Origin: Sipunculus nudus | Lineage: Eukaryota; Annelida; Sipuncula; Golfingiida; Sipunculidae | Reading direction: 5' to 3' | Assembly: GCA_026874595.1 (NCBI GenBank) | Contig: CM049320.1 | Coordinates: 45,518,714 to 45,582,713, forward strand | Length of the DNA stretch: 64,000 nt | Shown: positions 37,471-48,420 of the stretch, piece by piece | Numbering within the stretch: the stretch's first letter is position 1 | Layout of the letters: each line of letters begins with the position of its first letter | The notes under the pieces: model-generated | Told to the model about the DNA's origin: nothing | The model's input: the letters and a program-made list of their open reading frames with translations, nothing else | The model's database searches: none | Translations under genes and position numbers: made by a program

Positions 37471-39207
37471 TTGTATCCACCAAAACAGAGTTTTGCGGAT
37501 ACTATGTTTTCAGCTGCACGCCGCCGCCGCCGCCGCGTAGGTGTCCGGAGAACTCCGTAACCGCTGGGCGGAATTTTACGAAACCCAGGATTATGTTCGG
37601 GTCACATGTGAACTGCTGCGCCCCGATTTTGTTTTGACCTCTGACCTTTCCTCTGCGCTCTGCGTCGGTTTGTGCGTCTGTTTCCACACATAAACCCACA
37701 TATCTCGGGAACCGTTTGACGGATCAGGAAAATTTTTTTGCACAAATGTAGCCCTTGGAGAGCTTAATAACATACACAAAAAATGGTTGCGCCACCTGCA
37801 ACCATGTTTGCACAGTGTCCATCTGTTCGTCTGCCTTGGGTTAAAATCACTCATATTTCTGCAGTGATTTGACTAATTCACCTGAAATTCGGCATGCGTA
37901 TACATCCTGGATAGCTTTTCTGATTTTATGACAGGTGGCGCCACCTACATTCACGTTTACGCTGCAGACATCCAAGCTCATATCTCGGGAACCGTTTGAC
38001 CGATTGGGCCAAAATTTTGCATGTGTATAGATCTCACATAGCTCTTTATCATACGCAAAACTGGTGGCGCCACTTGCAGCCATTTTTGCACAGCTCCCCT
38101 CTGTTTGTTTGCCATGGGATAAAATCACTCACATCTCTGCAGTGATTTGACTAATTCACCTGAATTCGGCATGCGTATACATCCTGGATAGCTTTTCTGA
38201 TTTTATGACAGGTGGCGCCACCTTCATTCATGTTCACGCTGCAGACATCCAAGCTCATATCTCGGGAACCGTTTGACTGATTGGGCCAAAATTTTGCATG
38301 TGTATAGATCTCACATAGCTCTTTATCATACGCAAAACTGGTGGCGCCACCTGCAGCCATTTTTGCACAGCTCCCCTCTGTTTGTTTGCCATGGGATAAA
38401 ATCACTCACATCTCTGCAGTGATTTGACTAATTCACCTGAAATTCGGCATGCGTATACATCCTGGATAGCTTTTCTGATTTTATGACAGGTGGCGCCACC
38501 TTCATTCACGTTCACGCTGCAGACATCCAAGCTCATATCTCGGGAACCGTTTGACCGATTAGGCCAAAATTTTGCATGTGTATAGATCTCACATAGCTCT
38601 TTATCATACGCAAAACTGGTGGTGCCACCTGCAGCCATTTTTGCACAGCTATCGTCTGTTTGTCTGCCATGGGAGAAAATCACTCATATCTCGGCAGTGG
38701 TTTGACATATCTGCCTAAAATTTTGCTGGTTTATACATCCCCGACAGCTCTCTTGATTTTATGACAGGTGGCGCCACCTGCATTCTAGTTTATGCAGCAG
38801 ACATCCAAGCTCATATCTTGGGAACCGTTTGACCGATTGGACCAAAGTTTTGCATGTGTATAGTTCTCACATAGCTCTTTATCATACACAAAACTGGTGG
38901 CGCCACCTTCAACCATTTTTGCACAGGGTCCATCTGTTTGTCTGCCACGGGCTAAAATCACTCATAAACATATAGTGGTTTGACTTATCTGCCTCAGATT
39001 TTGCATATGTATACAACTTGGATGGCTTTCTGGATTTTGTGGTAGGTGGCGCAACCTACATACACCATTTGGCTGCAGACATCCATGCTAATATGCAACA
39101 CTTCACTCTATTTCCCCTTGCCACTCAATCCATGCCTCACTTCACCCGTTCCACTCTGATTTAGGCGGATACACGTAGTCACTTGTCGACTACCCGTATT
39201 CTAGTTA
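37471..39207 (-). mobile_element. C-family element 3, inverted, both ends
   Basis: Read on the minus strand it starts AACTAGAATACGGGTAGTCG with hairpin GTAGTCG/CGACTAC and TGTATCCGCC near 39170, and ends with the hairpin GTATCCGC to TGGATACAA near 37471. Ten GGTGGCGCCACC-type sites alternate at about 148 and 130 bp, giving a 275-280 bp dimer repeated several times. A CCGCCG-rich segment (37518-37545) precedes the 3' hairpin. Frames of 84-93 codons recur once per dimer and are a by-product of its length. Confidence 0.8.
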
Positions 39208-39400
39208 TCTCTAATTTCATCAAACCAGCGGGAAAACTCTTCTGGTTTTGCAGTGTTATGCCCGCGTGGCGAAATTGTGAAAATCTTTTGAATGGTTTGG
39301 GAACCGAATTGTCTGGTCTTGATGCGTCTGGTTAATATGCCACTATGATTGCCACTATGATTGCCACACAATTAATTGTCGATGCTAACAACAATTAGTG
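39208..39400. other. Short spacer
   Basis: No repeat module is identified. It contains a direct repeat CCACTATGATTG CCACTATGATTG near 39340-39365. Confidence 0.4.
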
Positions 39401-41739
39401 TGATTCTAAAAAAAATTGAACGATTCAACTTGACAGTTTCATCATAAACATTTTAAGCTGAAAGAGGCTAAAATTATGAGGGTTGGCCCATAAAAAAACG
39501 ATCAATGTAGGTGGCACCACAAAATCTGCAAATTCAAATATGAGTCATGTGACCAACACTTGCACAATACTTGGTAATGCTAGCTTCTGTCATTTCTGAG
39601 ATAACTATGTCATTACACTTACTTGGCCAAATGACTGTTCAAATTTGTGTAACTCCACTAAAATTCATCAAATGCAAACCATTTGAACAAACTTGAGAGG
39701 GCTTGCCTCTGCGATCAATTTTGCAAAAAATTGAACATTTTGGCTGGACCGTTTCGGGAAGAAGATTTTTAAAGGTTTTTCAGCTTTTTCCCTATAAAAT
39801 CTTAGTAAATGCAGATAGCAAAAAATAAGCTGAATCCCACAACATTTGATATGTGACAGATTATTGCATAAAATCTGGGGATGGTAGCTCCTGCCATTCC
39901 TGAGAAATTATGAGTTAATGTACAGATGACCAATGACCCCCATACAAAAAAAAGGTCAATGCAGATGGCGCCACCTATACCTGAATTTCATATATGACTC
40001 ATGTGACCAACACTGGCATAAAATTTGGTGATGATAGCTCCGGCCATTTCTGAGACTATCATTTTAGTATGCTTTTTAGACAGATGACTAAGTTCAACTT
40101 CCTGTAACTCAGCCAAAATTCACCCAACTTGAACTATTCAAACAAACTTGAGAGAGATGGTATATAAGATTATTTCTGTGATATATTGAACAATATGGCT
40201 AAACAGTTGTGCAGGAGAAGATTTTTAAAGGTTTATTTAGCTTTTTCTCTATAAAATCTAAGAAAATGCAGTTTTTCAGATGTCTAATTTTTTGCATTAA
40301 ATTTCATGATGCTAGCTCCAGTTGTTTTTGAAATAGTATGGGTTAACGTACAGATGGCGTACGCCGCCACACCATCGCATTAGCTAACAGGTTCGCTAAA
40401 AATTACTACAGATGCATATTGAATGCAAAATTATAATACAGATACATCTCACTGATGGCAAAATTTTGAATTAAGTTGAGTATGGATACCTATTATTTAT
40501 AGTCCATGTACAGCCGTCTTAATATACCAACAGAGAGCTGTATACCCTTGATTGTAAACATTGCCTGGCATAAGGAATATCTAAAATCATAAATCTACAT
40601 TTTTGAAAAGTTTTTAAAAAACATTCTTTTCAATATTAACCATAGATAACCTGAAATCTTAATGTCTAGAGGCATGATGTAATGGATGCTGATAAACGGG
40701 TGCCAGGCTAGATGTATCTGCTTCACACAGCTTACATATATGGTAGAATGACTCAATTCAATCTTTATAATTCAGCCAAAATACATTCTTTGGAACCATA
40801 AAAGACAATTATTATAAAAATTATTCAGGGGATTATTCTTGTAAAATATTAAACAAATTTGCCTCAGTGACCTCAGTCAAAAAACACTTTACAGGTTTAT
40901 AACTAATATGGGAAAATACAGCAAAATGGCTAAGTTAAGCTTCTCATAACTCAGCCAAAAATCACTGAACCAAAACCATTTGAACAAACTTGAATTATCA
41001 ACATCAATGGATAATTAGTGTCAGAGATTTAAGAATTTGGCCCAGCAGTTTTTGAGAAGAAGATCTTTGTAGCCACTGAGCTGAAATGGGCTGTTATGGC
41101 ATATGACTAAATTCAGCTTCCCATAACTCAGCCAAAAGTCACTGAACTGAGACCATTTGAACAAACTTCAGAAAGCACTACCCTAGGATCATTTCTGTGC
41201 GATATTAAAACATTTTGCCATATGGTTTCAGAGAAGAAGTTTTTTGTAGCCGTTAGTATGATACGGGCACTGATGACCCCCATACAAAAAAGGCCGATGC
41301 AGGTGGCATAAAATTTGGTGATGATAGCTCCAGCCTTTCCTTAAATTGTAATTTTACTATGCTTTTTTGGACAGATGACTAAGTTCAACTTCCTGTAACT
41401 CAGCAAAAAATCACCTAACTTAATTCATTCGAACAAACTTGAGAAAGATTGTTCCAGGAATCATTTCTATGAAATACTGGACAATTTGGCTGAACAGTTT
41501 CGGAGAAGAAGATTTTTAAAGCTTTTTTAGCTTTTTCACAATAAAACCTAAGAAAATGCAGTTAGCCAAAAAATAAGCAAAATCCGATAGAGTTCTTTAG
41601 ATGACTAGTTTTTTGGCCTAAAATTTCGTGATGCTTACTCTTGCTGTTTTCAAGATAGTAAGGGTTAACGTACAGACAAAGGACGACAGACACCAGACGA
41701 TGCCACACCATCGCATAAGCTCATATGTTCGCTAAAAAT
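39401..41739 (+). repeat. B-family block with two 3' ends
   Basis: It parallels 25860-28249: GTAGGTGGCACCACAAAATC, GATGGCGCCACC, repeated ACTCAGCCAAAA and TTTCTGAGA modules. B-type 3' ends close at 40402 (AACAGGTTCGCTAAAAA) and 41739 (ATATGTTCGCTAAAAA, mutated). The 5' end is missing. Confidence 0.7.
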
Positions 41740-42411
41740 ACAGGTGCAGCACCAAGTCTGCAGAACTTGATGGAACACCTCATGATCAATATGTATGCAA
41801 AAAATCATGGCCATCAGTGTTGTAATTATTGAGATACTGCAGTTTTTGTATCAAATTTTTCATTATTCTGGGGGATACTTCAGAGCCCCATAGCTCTGAG
41901 GTTTTGGGTAACAAAGCCCTAATTTTAGGTCTCCAAGGAGACTTTTCATGGCCTCCCTGCATTTCAAGAAACAAGATTCTAGGTCCAGTCGTTACGATTT
42001 GTGCCCTGTTATCAGTTGACCGCATCTTTTAAGGTATCAAAAATAGAGAAAAAAAATCGTAAAAAAATTGAAAAAAATACAGGTGGTGCCACCAATCTGC
42101 AGAAACTGATGAAACACTTCATGATCAATATCGATGCAAACAATCATGGTGATCAATGCATAAGTTGTTCAGATACTTGAGCTTTTGTATCAAATTTTCC
42201 ATTTCTCTGGGGGATACTTCAGAGCCCCATAGCTCTGAGGTTTTGGGTAACAGAGACCTAATTTTCGGTTTCCAAGGAGACTTTTCATTGGCCTCTCTGC
42301 ATATCAAGATAGAAGATTCCAGGTCCAGTCGTTACTATTTGTGCCCTGTTATCAGATGACCACATCTTTTAAGGTATCAAAAAAAGAGAAAGAAAATTGT
42401 AAAATATAAAA
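41740..42411 (+). repeat. Two tandem A-family M2 units without hairpins
   Basis: Each unit runs from GTCTGCAGAA or GGTGGTGCCACCAATC through CCCCATAGCTCTGAGGTTTT to GTTATCAGTTGACCGCATCT or GTTATCAGATGACCACATCT. Microsatellite and hairpin are absent. Confidence 0.65.
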
Positions 42412-43558
42412 AACAAGGGACCTATGGGTCACTGTGCTCAGCTGACGTTAACCTTGAAGGTAAAAATCTAAAATTATATCTAATGGAGATAAAGTGTAAG
42501 AGGAAGAGGTAATAAAGGCCATGGTTGGTTTATATGATTGGTTTGTATTGATGAGCAAGAAATTGTTGCAAAAAATATTTTGTGATCTGACCATGTGTTT
42601 CCTAATGTTGAAACTAAAGCATGTGAGCAGTTTGTGAACAAATGATCTGTACTATTACCATGATCATTAATTGGTTTTTCGATTAACTGTTGACATTTAA
42701 GTAGTTTACACATTCGTTCAATTGAATCTATTTTTTTGTATAATATATATTATTAAATATATGTGTATTTTTTTATGAAATGTATACAGTTGAAATATAG
42801 CTAATTAACAACATAAAACAGGGCAAACAAAGCCGGATCTCAAATTCTGCTGAATTTTTTATCACATCAATTATTTTATAATTTAAGTTTATATTTCTAT
42901 ACATTTCCAATTTAACATATATATCTGAATATAAAAGTTGATTCATAATTCTCAATTGCATCATCATAAATCTCAATCTTGTCAGATAACACCACATCAT
43001 GCATACAAATGTTTATTTATTTTTTACCACAAAAATATATCTTTTAAATCTGCAAAACAATAAATATCTAAAAATAATACTTGATTTAAATTTCACAATT
43101 TTTAATTGTGTCTTTATTTATCCATAATGTGCTTCATATTTTATAATAATTTAAGCATACTGATGGATCCATAAATATTTGTTAAAATCATTTAAAAGAA
43201 AATTGATTTCTTTAAAAATGCTACATTACACAACATTGCATCTTCTGGATTACACCTTGAATTATTTTTTCAAGGAAAGTTTTTGCATATAGGAGTGGAA
43301 ACAGCATTACAATTAAGGAGATACAGTGAAAACAATAACAATTACTGCATAACACTTGGTGGGTTGGGTTTGGGGGGGGGGGGGGGGGGAGTGATGATTG
43401 GGGTGGTGATATGAGAATAACTGTACACCTGTCACAGCAGGGGATCTCCCCCAGTGACTGTAACAAATCAGAAACCCTGGCATAGCTGACTTCCAGTGAC
43501 CTGGAGTAGGACCCTGCATCTGTAATCAAAGCAAGTGACTACAGAAATAAAAATCAAT
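42412..43558 (+). mobile_element. A-family element, left part (split by C4)
   Basis: 5' AACAAGGGACCTATGGGTCA and GCTCAGCTGA. The body is nearly collinear with 21668-22875, including a poly-G tract (about 43371-43389). It stops at CAATAACTAG, where C4 begins. Confidence 0.8.
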
Positions 43559-45103
43559 AACTAGAATACGGGGAGTCGACAAGCGACTACTTGTATCCGC
43601 CTAAATCAGAGTGGAACGGGTGAAGTGTTGCATATTAGCATGGATGTCTGCAGCCAAATTGTGTATGTAGGTTGCGCTACCTGCGAAAAAATCCAGAAAG
43701 CTCTATACACATGCAAAACTTTGGCCCAATCGATCAAACGGTTCCCAAGATATGAGCTTGGATATCTGCTGCATAAACTAGAATGCAGGTGGCGCCACCT
43801 GTCATAAAATCAAGAGAGCTGTCGGGGATGTATAAACTTGCAAAATTTTAGGCAGATATGTCAAACCACTGCCGAGATATGAGTGATTTTATCCCATGGC
43901 AGACAAACAGATGGGAGCTGTGCAAACATGGCTGCAGGTGGCGCCACCAGTTTTGCATATGATAAAGAGCTATGTGAGATTTATACACATGCAAAATTTT
44001 GGCCCAATCGGTCAAACGGTTCCCTAGATATAAGCTTGGATGTCTGCAGCGTAAACTTGATTGTAGGTGGCGCCACCTATCATAAAATCAGAAAAGCTAT
44101 CCAGGATGTATAAGCATGCCGAATTTCAGGTGAATTAGTCAAGTCACTGCAGAGATATGAGAGATTTTAACCCAAGGCAGATAAACAGATGGACACTGTG
44201 CAAGCATGGTTGCAGGTAGCGCCACCATTTTTGGTGTATGTTATAAAGCTCTCCAAGGGCTACATTTGTGCAAAAGAATTTTCCTGATCGGTCAAACGGT
44301 TCCCGAGATATGAGCTTGGATGTCTGCAGCATAAACGTGAATGTAGGTGGCGCCACCTGTCATAAAATCAGAAAAGCTATCCAGGATGTATACGCATGCC
44401 CAATTTCAGGTGAATTAGTCAAGTCACTGCAGAGATATGAGTGATTTTAACCCAAGGCAGACGAACAGATGGACACTGTGCAAACATGGTTGCAGGTGGC
44501 GCCACCATTTTTGGTGTATGTTATAAAGCTCTCCAAGGGCTACATTTGTGCAAAAGAATTTTCCTGATCAGTCAAACGGTTCCCGAGATATGAGCTTGGA
44601 TGTCTGCAGCATAAACGTGAATGTAGGTGGCGCCACCTGTCATAAAATCAGAAAAGCTATCCAGGATGTTTACGCATGCCCAATTTCAGGTGAATTAGTC
44701 AAGTCACTGCAGAGATATGAGTGATTTTAACCCAAGGCAGACGAACAGATGGACACTGTGCAAACATGGTTGCAGGTGGCGCCACCATTTTTGGTGTATG
44801 TTATAAAGCTCTCCGAGGGCTACATTTGTGCAAAAAATTTTTCCTGATCGGTCAAACAGTTCCCGAGATATGTGGGTTTATGTGTGGAAACAGACGCACA
44901 AACGGTCGCAGAGCGCAAAGGAAAGGTCAGAGGTCAAAACAAAATCGGGGTGCAGCAGTTCACATGTGACCCGAACATAATCCCGGGTTTTGGAAAATTC
45001 CGCCCAGCGGTTACGGAGGAGTTCTCCGGACACCTACGCCGCGGCGGCGGCGGTGTGCAGCTGAAAACATAGTATCCGCAAAACTCTGTTTTGGCAGATA
45101 CAA
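43559..45103 (+). mobile_element. C-family element 4, both ends, nested in an A element
   Basis: 5' AACTAGAATACGGGGAGTCG with stem AGTCG/CGACT and TGTATCCGCC. GGTGGCGCCACC-type sites lie near 43790, 43938, 44068, 44216, 44346, 44496, 44626 and 44776, alternating at about 148 and 130 bp. The segment 44230-44790 holds two almost identical 280-bp dimers. A GCCGCGGCGGCGGCGG tract precedes the 3' hairpin GTATCCGC...GCAGATAC. The interrupted A copy resumes at 45104. Confidence 0.8.
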
Positions 45104-45815
45104 CTAGCTTAATTTTCAAGCTTTTATTTTCAAATTTCAGATTTAGACAAACTAAATATTTATGTTTACATGCTGTGAAAATTAAATCAATGGTGCTTAC
45201 AGGAAAAAAAATTGCCATGGTCAAAGTTGGGCAAAATTTAAGGTACTGATTTTTTTTTTATGCTAAAAACTTTAAAAATTTACAAAATTCAGATCTAATT
45301 TTGGGTAAACAATTGAATCTTAATTAAACATAGTTATATACTTGAGAAAATAGACTCTAGTTTCAAAATTTTTCATGTTAAGTGAATTATTATTTTTCCT
45401 GATTTTTTACAAAGTCCATTATGTTTGGGCCCATAACTTAAAGAATTTATACTTTACAGACTTAATTTCTGGCATGTACATAGGAACTATAGAGAGGAAT
45501 ATTTTTTGGTAAATATGAAGAAAAACAGATGAGTGGTTTTGATATTAGGCAGTCCTGAAGTGTAAAAATAGGATTTTAATAAAAAATTGAGGTTTTTCCT
45601 TAATTTCTCTAAGGAACAAAGTCGCAAAGACCCAGTTTTCGGCTTGGTAGGAGATCTTGGAGACATCTAACATTATGCTGAATTTTGGATTCCTAGGTCT
45701 TACGGTTTCAAAACGTGCCACATCTACGGACGGACGGACGGACGGACGGACAGACGGACCACGGACAATGGACCACGACTATAGCTCAGATGACTTATAG
45801 TCAGCTGAGCTAAAA
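45104..45815 (+). mobile_element. A-family element, right part
   Basis: Resumes with CTAGCTTAATTTTCAAGCTT as in 22872-22892, then one M1 module, ACGG microsatellite (45728-45762) and hairpin 45783-45811 followed by AAAAA. Confidence 0.8.
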
Positions 45816-46160
45816 ATACAGGTTGCGCCACCAGTCTGCAGAAACTGATGAAACCCTCCATGATCAATATCTATGCAAAGAATCATGGTGATCAATGTGT
45901 TAGTTGTTCAGTTACTTGAGCTTTTGTATCAAATTTTCCATTTTTCTGGGGGGTACTTTGGAGCCCCATAGCTCGAAGAATATTGGTAACAGAGACTTAA
46001 TTCCAGGTGTCCAAGGATATTTTAATGGAAATCTCTGGATGTAAATTTAGAAGATTCCAGGTCCAGCGGTTACGATTTGTGCCCTGTTAACGGACAGACG
46101 GCCGACGGACAAAGAGTGATTGCTAAAGCTCAGATGACTTACAGTCAGCTGAGCTAAAAA
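45816..46160 (+). repeat. A-family M2 unit with 3' hairpin
   Basis: GGTTGCGCCACCAGTCTGCA starts the unit directly after the preceding A 3' end; M2 and a short GACGG tract lead to hairpin 46127-46155. Tandem addition of 3' units is also seen at 34879-35434. Confidence 0.7.
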
Positions 46161-46818
46161 CAATAATAGAGCCTATTAGTGATATTATAAGGTACAAAAT
46201 GATGATTAGGTGGTTAGACTGAACTAATCATTACATCACTATTCCCTGATATGCCTATTTCACAGATTAGTGACAAAATGTCACTACAGAATCAACTAGT
46301 TACTAGTAAAATGGTTTTAAATTGTTAACAGGGAAATGACAGAAGGTAGGGCATTATTTCTATAATAGTTAATTAAGCTTTTTCCTCTTTCTGCTCTAAA
46401 GTCAAAAAGTTTTGGGTTCTTTGATTCGCAAAAAAAAATTATCATCGAAAAATAGATGGACAGGGGTACTATATGTCTATAGTTTGACCCGTGTGGGACA
46501 CAAGTAAAGACTTACGTCACCCTTGGTGGCTACCATTTGTCTTGTCAGGGTCACAAGTTGACCACAAATTACATCCATAAACCTCGTGGACGAGTGAAAC
46601 AGTAATGTATCTGCAGGCGCCCTGCTCAAACTAGGAGCTTAATGACCGGAAATAAGTCTAGTCTGGTGCACATAATGCACAAAAAGGTCAAATATGGCTT
46701 TGATAAATATCATAAAATACACTACTTTGAGTGTGTACTTTGAAAACTCCCTTGAATCCTCCATAATTGTACACATAAACGGAGGACCCGTGTATGGGGA
46801 GTTAGCACTATAAGTGAC
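46161..46818. other. Low-repeat interval
   Basis: Apparently single-copy. A minus-strand frame (46639-46974) contains a hydrophobic run VVYFMIFIKAIFDLFVHYV after an internal ATG, which could be a membrane segment, but no family is recognised and there is no other support. Confidence 0.3.
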
Positions 46819-47023
46819 AAGGTGTTCCAGACGGTGTGCACCCGGTGAGACGCATCCCGATAAGACGTACGTCCCAACGGACCGTGCGAAAAAACGCAGG
46901 GCGGCAGGACGCACTATATAAACAATGACGAGTGGCCGGTAGGACGCACTCCATAAACATTGCCCCGTCTCCAATTAGGCGTGTCGTGCTGCGGGACCCG
47001 GCGTGTTTACCTCCTGCCCTGCT

Positions 47024-47640
47024 ACGTCTCTTTTTCAAAAGTGTATTTTTATGACTTAAACTACGCTAAACGAACCCTGCGTGTATCTTTCTGCCCGTCT
47101 ACGTCTCTCTTTCATAAGTGCATTTTTTATGACTAAAACTACGCTAAACGAACCCTGCGTGTATACTTTCTGCCCGTCTACGTCTCTCTTTCATAAGTGT
47201 ATTTTTATGGCTAAAACCACGCTAAACGAACCCTGCGTGTATACTTTCTGCCCGTCTACGTCTCTCTTTCATAAGTGTATTTTTTATGGCTAAATCTACG
47301 GTAAACGAACCCTGCGTGTATACTTTCTGCCGGTTTACATCTCTATTTCATAATTGTATTTTTTATGGCTAAAACTACGCTAAACGAACCCTGCGTGTAT
47401 ACTTTCTGCCCGTCTACGTCTCTCTTTCATAAGTGCATTTTTATGACTAAAACTATGCTAAACGAACCCTGCGTGTATACTTTCTGCCCGTCTACGTCTC
47501 TCTTTCATAAGTGTATTTTTATGGCTAAAACCACGCTAAACGAACCCTGCGTGTATACTTTCTGCCCGTCTACGTCTCTCTTTCATAAGTGTATTTTTTA
47601 TGACTTAAACTACGCTAAACGAACCCTCTTGAGTAACATC
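47024..47640 (+). repeat. 78-bp minisatellite, about 8 copies
   Basis: Unit landmarks are GCTAAACGAACCCTGCGTGT, CTGCCCGTCTACGTCTCTCT and TTCATAAGTG. Successive units start about every 78 bp, some 79 bp from an extra T. Since 78 is a multiple of 3, two plus-strand frames (47081-47293 and 47365-47661) read through with a 26-residue period containing NEPCVYTFCPS. One-base indels break the frame between them. Translation is doubtful. Confidence 0.85.
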
Positions 47641-47739
47641 AATGATCGTCACCACAGCTGAGTCTGTTAGTTCATCTGGAGTCAATCAGTAGTAAGCCAC
47701 AAACATTAATTATAAGTCATTAATTATAATTCCTTTCCT

Positions 47740-48420
47740 TCTTCGCTCCTTCCATCCTTCTTTCTTCCCTTCGTTACCTGATTCTTTCTTTCAGTCTTTC
47801 TTTCTTTCTTTCAGTCTTTCTTTATTTCAGTCTTTCATTCTTTCAGCCTTTCTTTCTTTCAGTCTTTCTTTCTTTCAGTCTTTCCTTCATCCTTCCATTC
47901 GTTACATGATTCTTTCTTTCTTTCTTTTTTTCTTTCTTTCATTCTTTATTTCAGTCTTTTTGTTTTCTTTCTTTCATTCTTTCTTTCAGTCTTTCTTTCT
48001 TTCAGTCTTTCTTTCTTTCTTTCTTTCAGTCTTTCTTCTCTCTTTCAATTATTTTTTCTTTCAGCCTTTCTTTCTTTCAGTCTTTCTGTCTTTCTTTCAG
48101 TCTTTCCTTCATCCTTCCCTTCGATACATTTTTCTTTCTTTCTTTCTTTCTTTCCTCTTCCGGTCTTTCTTTCAGTTCTTTTTTTTTCTTTCTTTCAGTC
48201 TTTCTTTCTTTCAGTTTTTCCTTCTGTCAGTCTTTCCGTATATCCTTCATTCTTCCTTCGTTACATATTCTTGACTTCTTTCTTTCTTCCTCCAGTCTTT
48301 CATTCAATTTTCTTTTAGTCTTTCTTTCTTTCTTTCTTTCTTTTGTCTTTCAGTCTTTCATTCATTCCTCCCTTAGTTACATAACTCTTTCTTTCTTTCC
48401 TTTATTTTTGTCTTCTGGTT
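47740..48420 (+). repeat. Polypyrimidine TTTC/TTTCAGTC tract
   Basis: Almost pure CTTT tetramers with recurrent TTTCAGTCTTTC and two longer-range reporter copies of CATCCTTCCNTTCGNTACAT. Phe/Ser frames across it are artefacts. Confidence 0.9.

Noticed and set aside
37847..38683. Series of similar 84-93 codon minus-strand frames that look like a small gene family
   Set aside because: They are the roughly 280-bp dimers of element C3 read in frame. The same frames appear in C4 on the other strand, are broken by 1-bp differences, and have no start or splice context.
47906..48274. 122-codon Phe/Ser-rich ORF
   Set aside because: Direct translation of the TTTC polypyrimidine tract.
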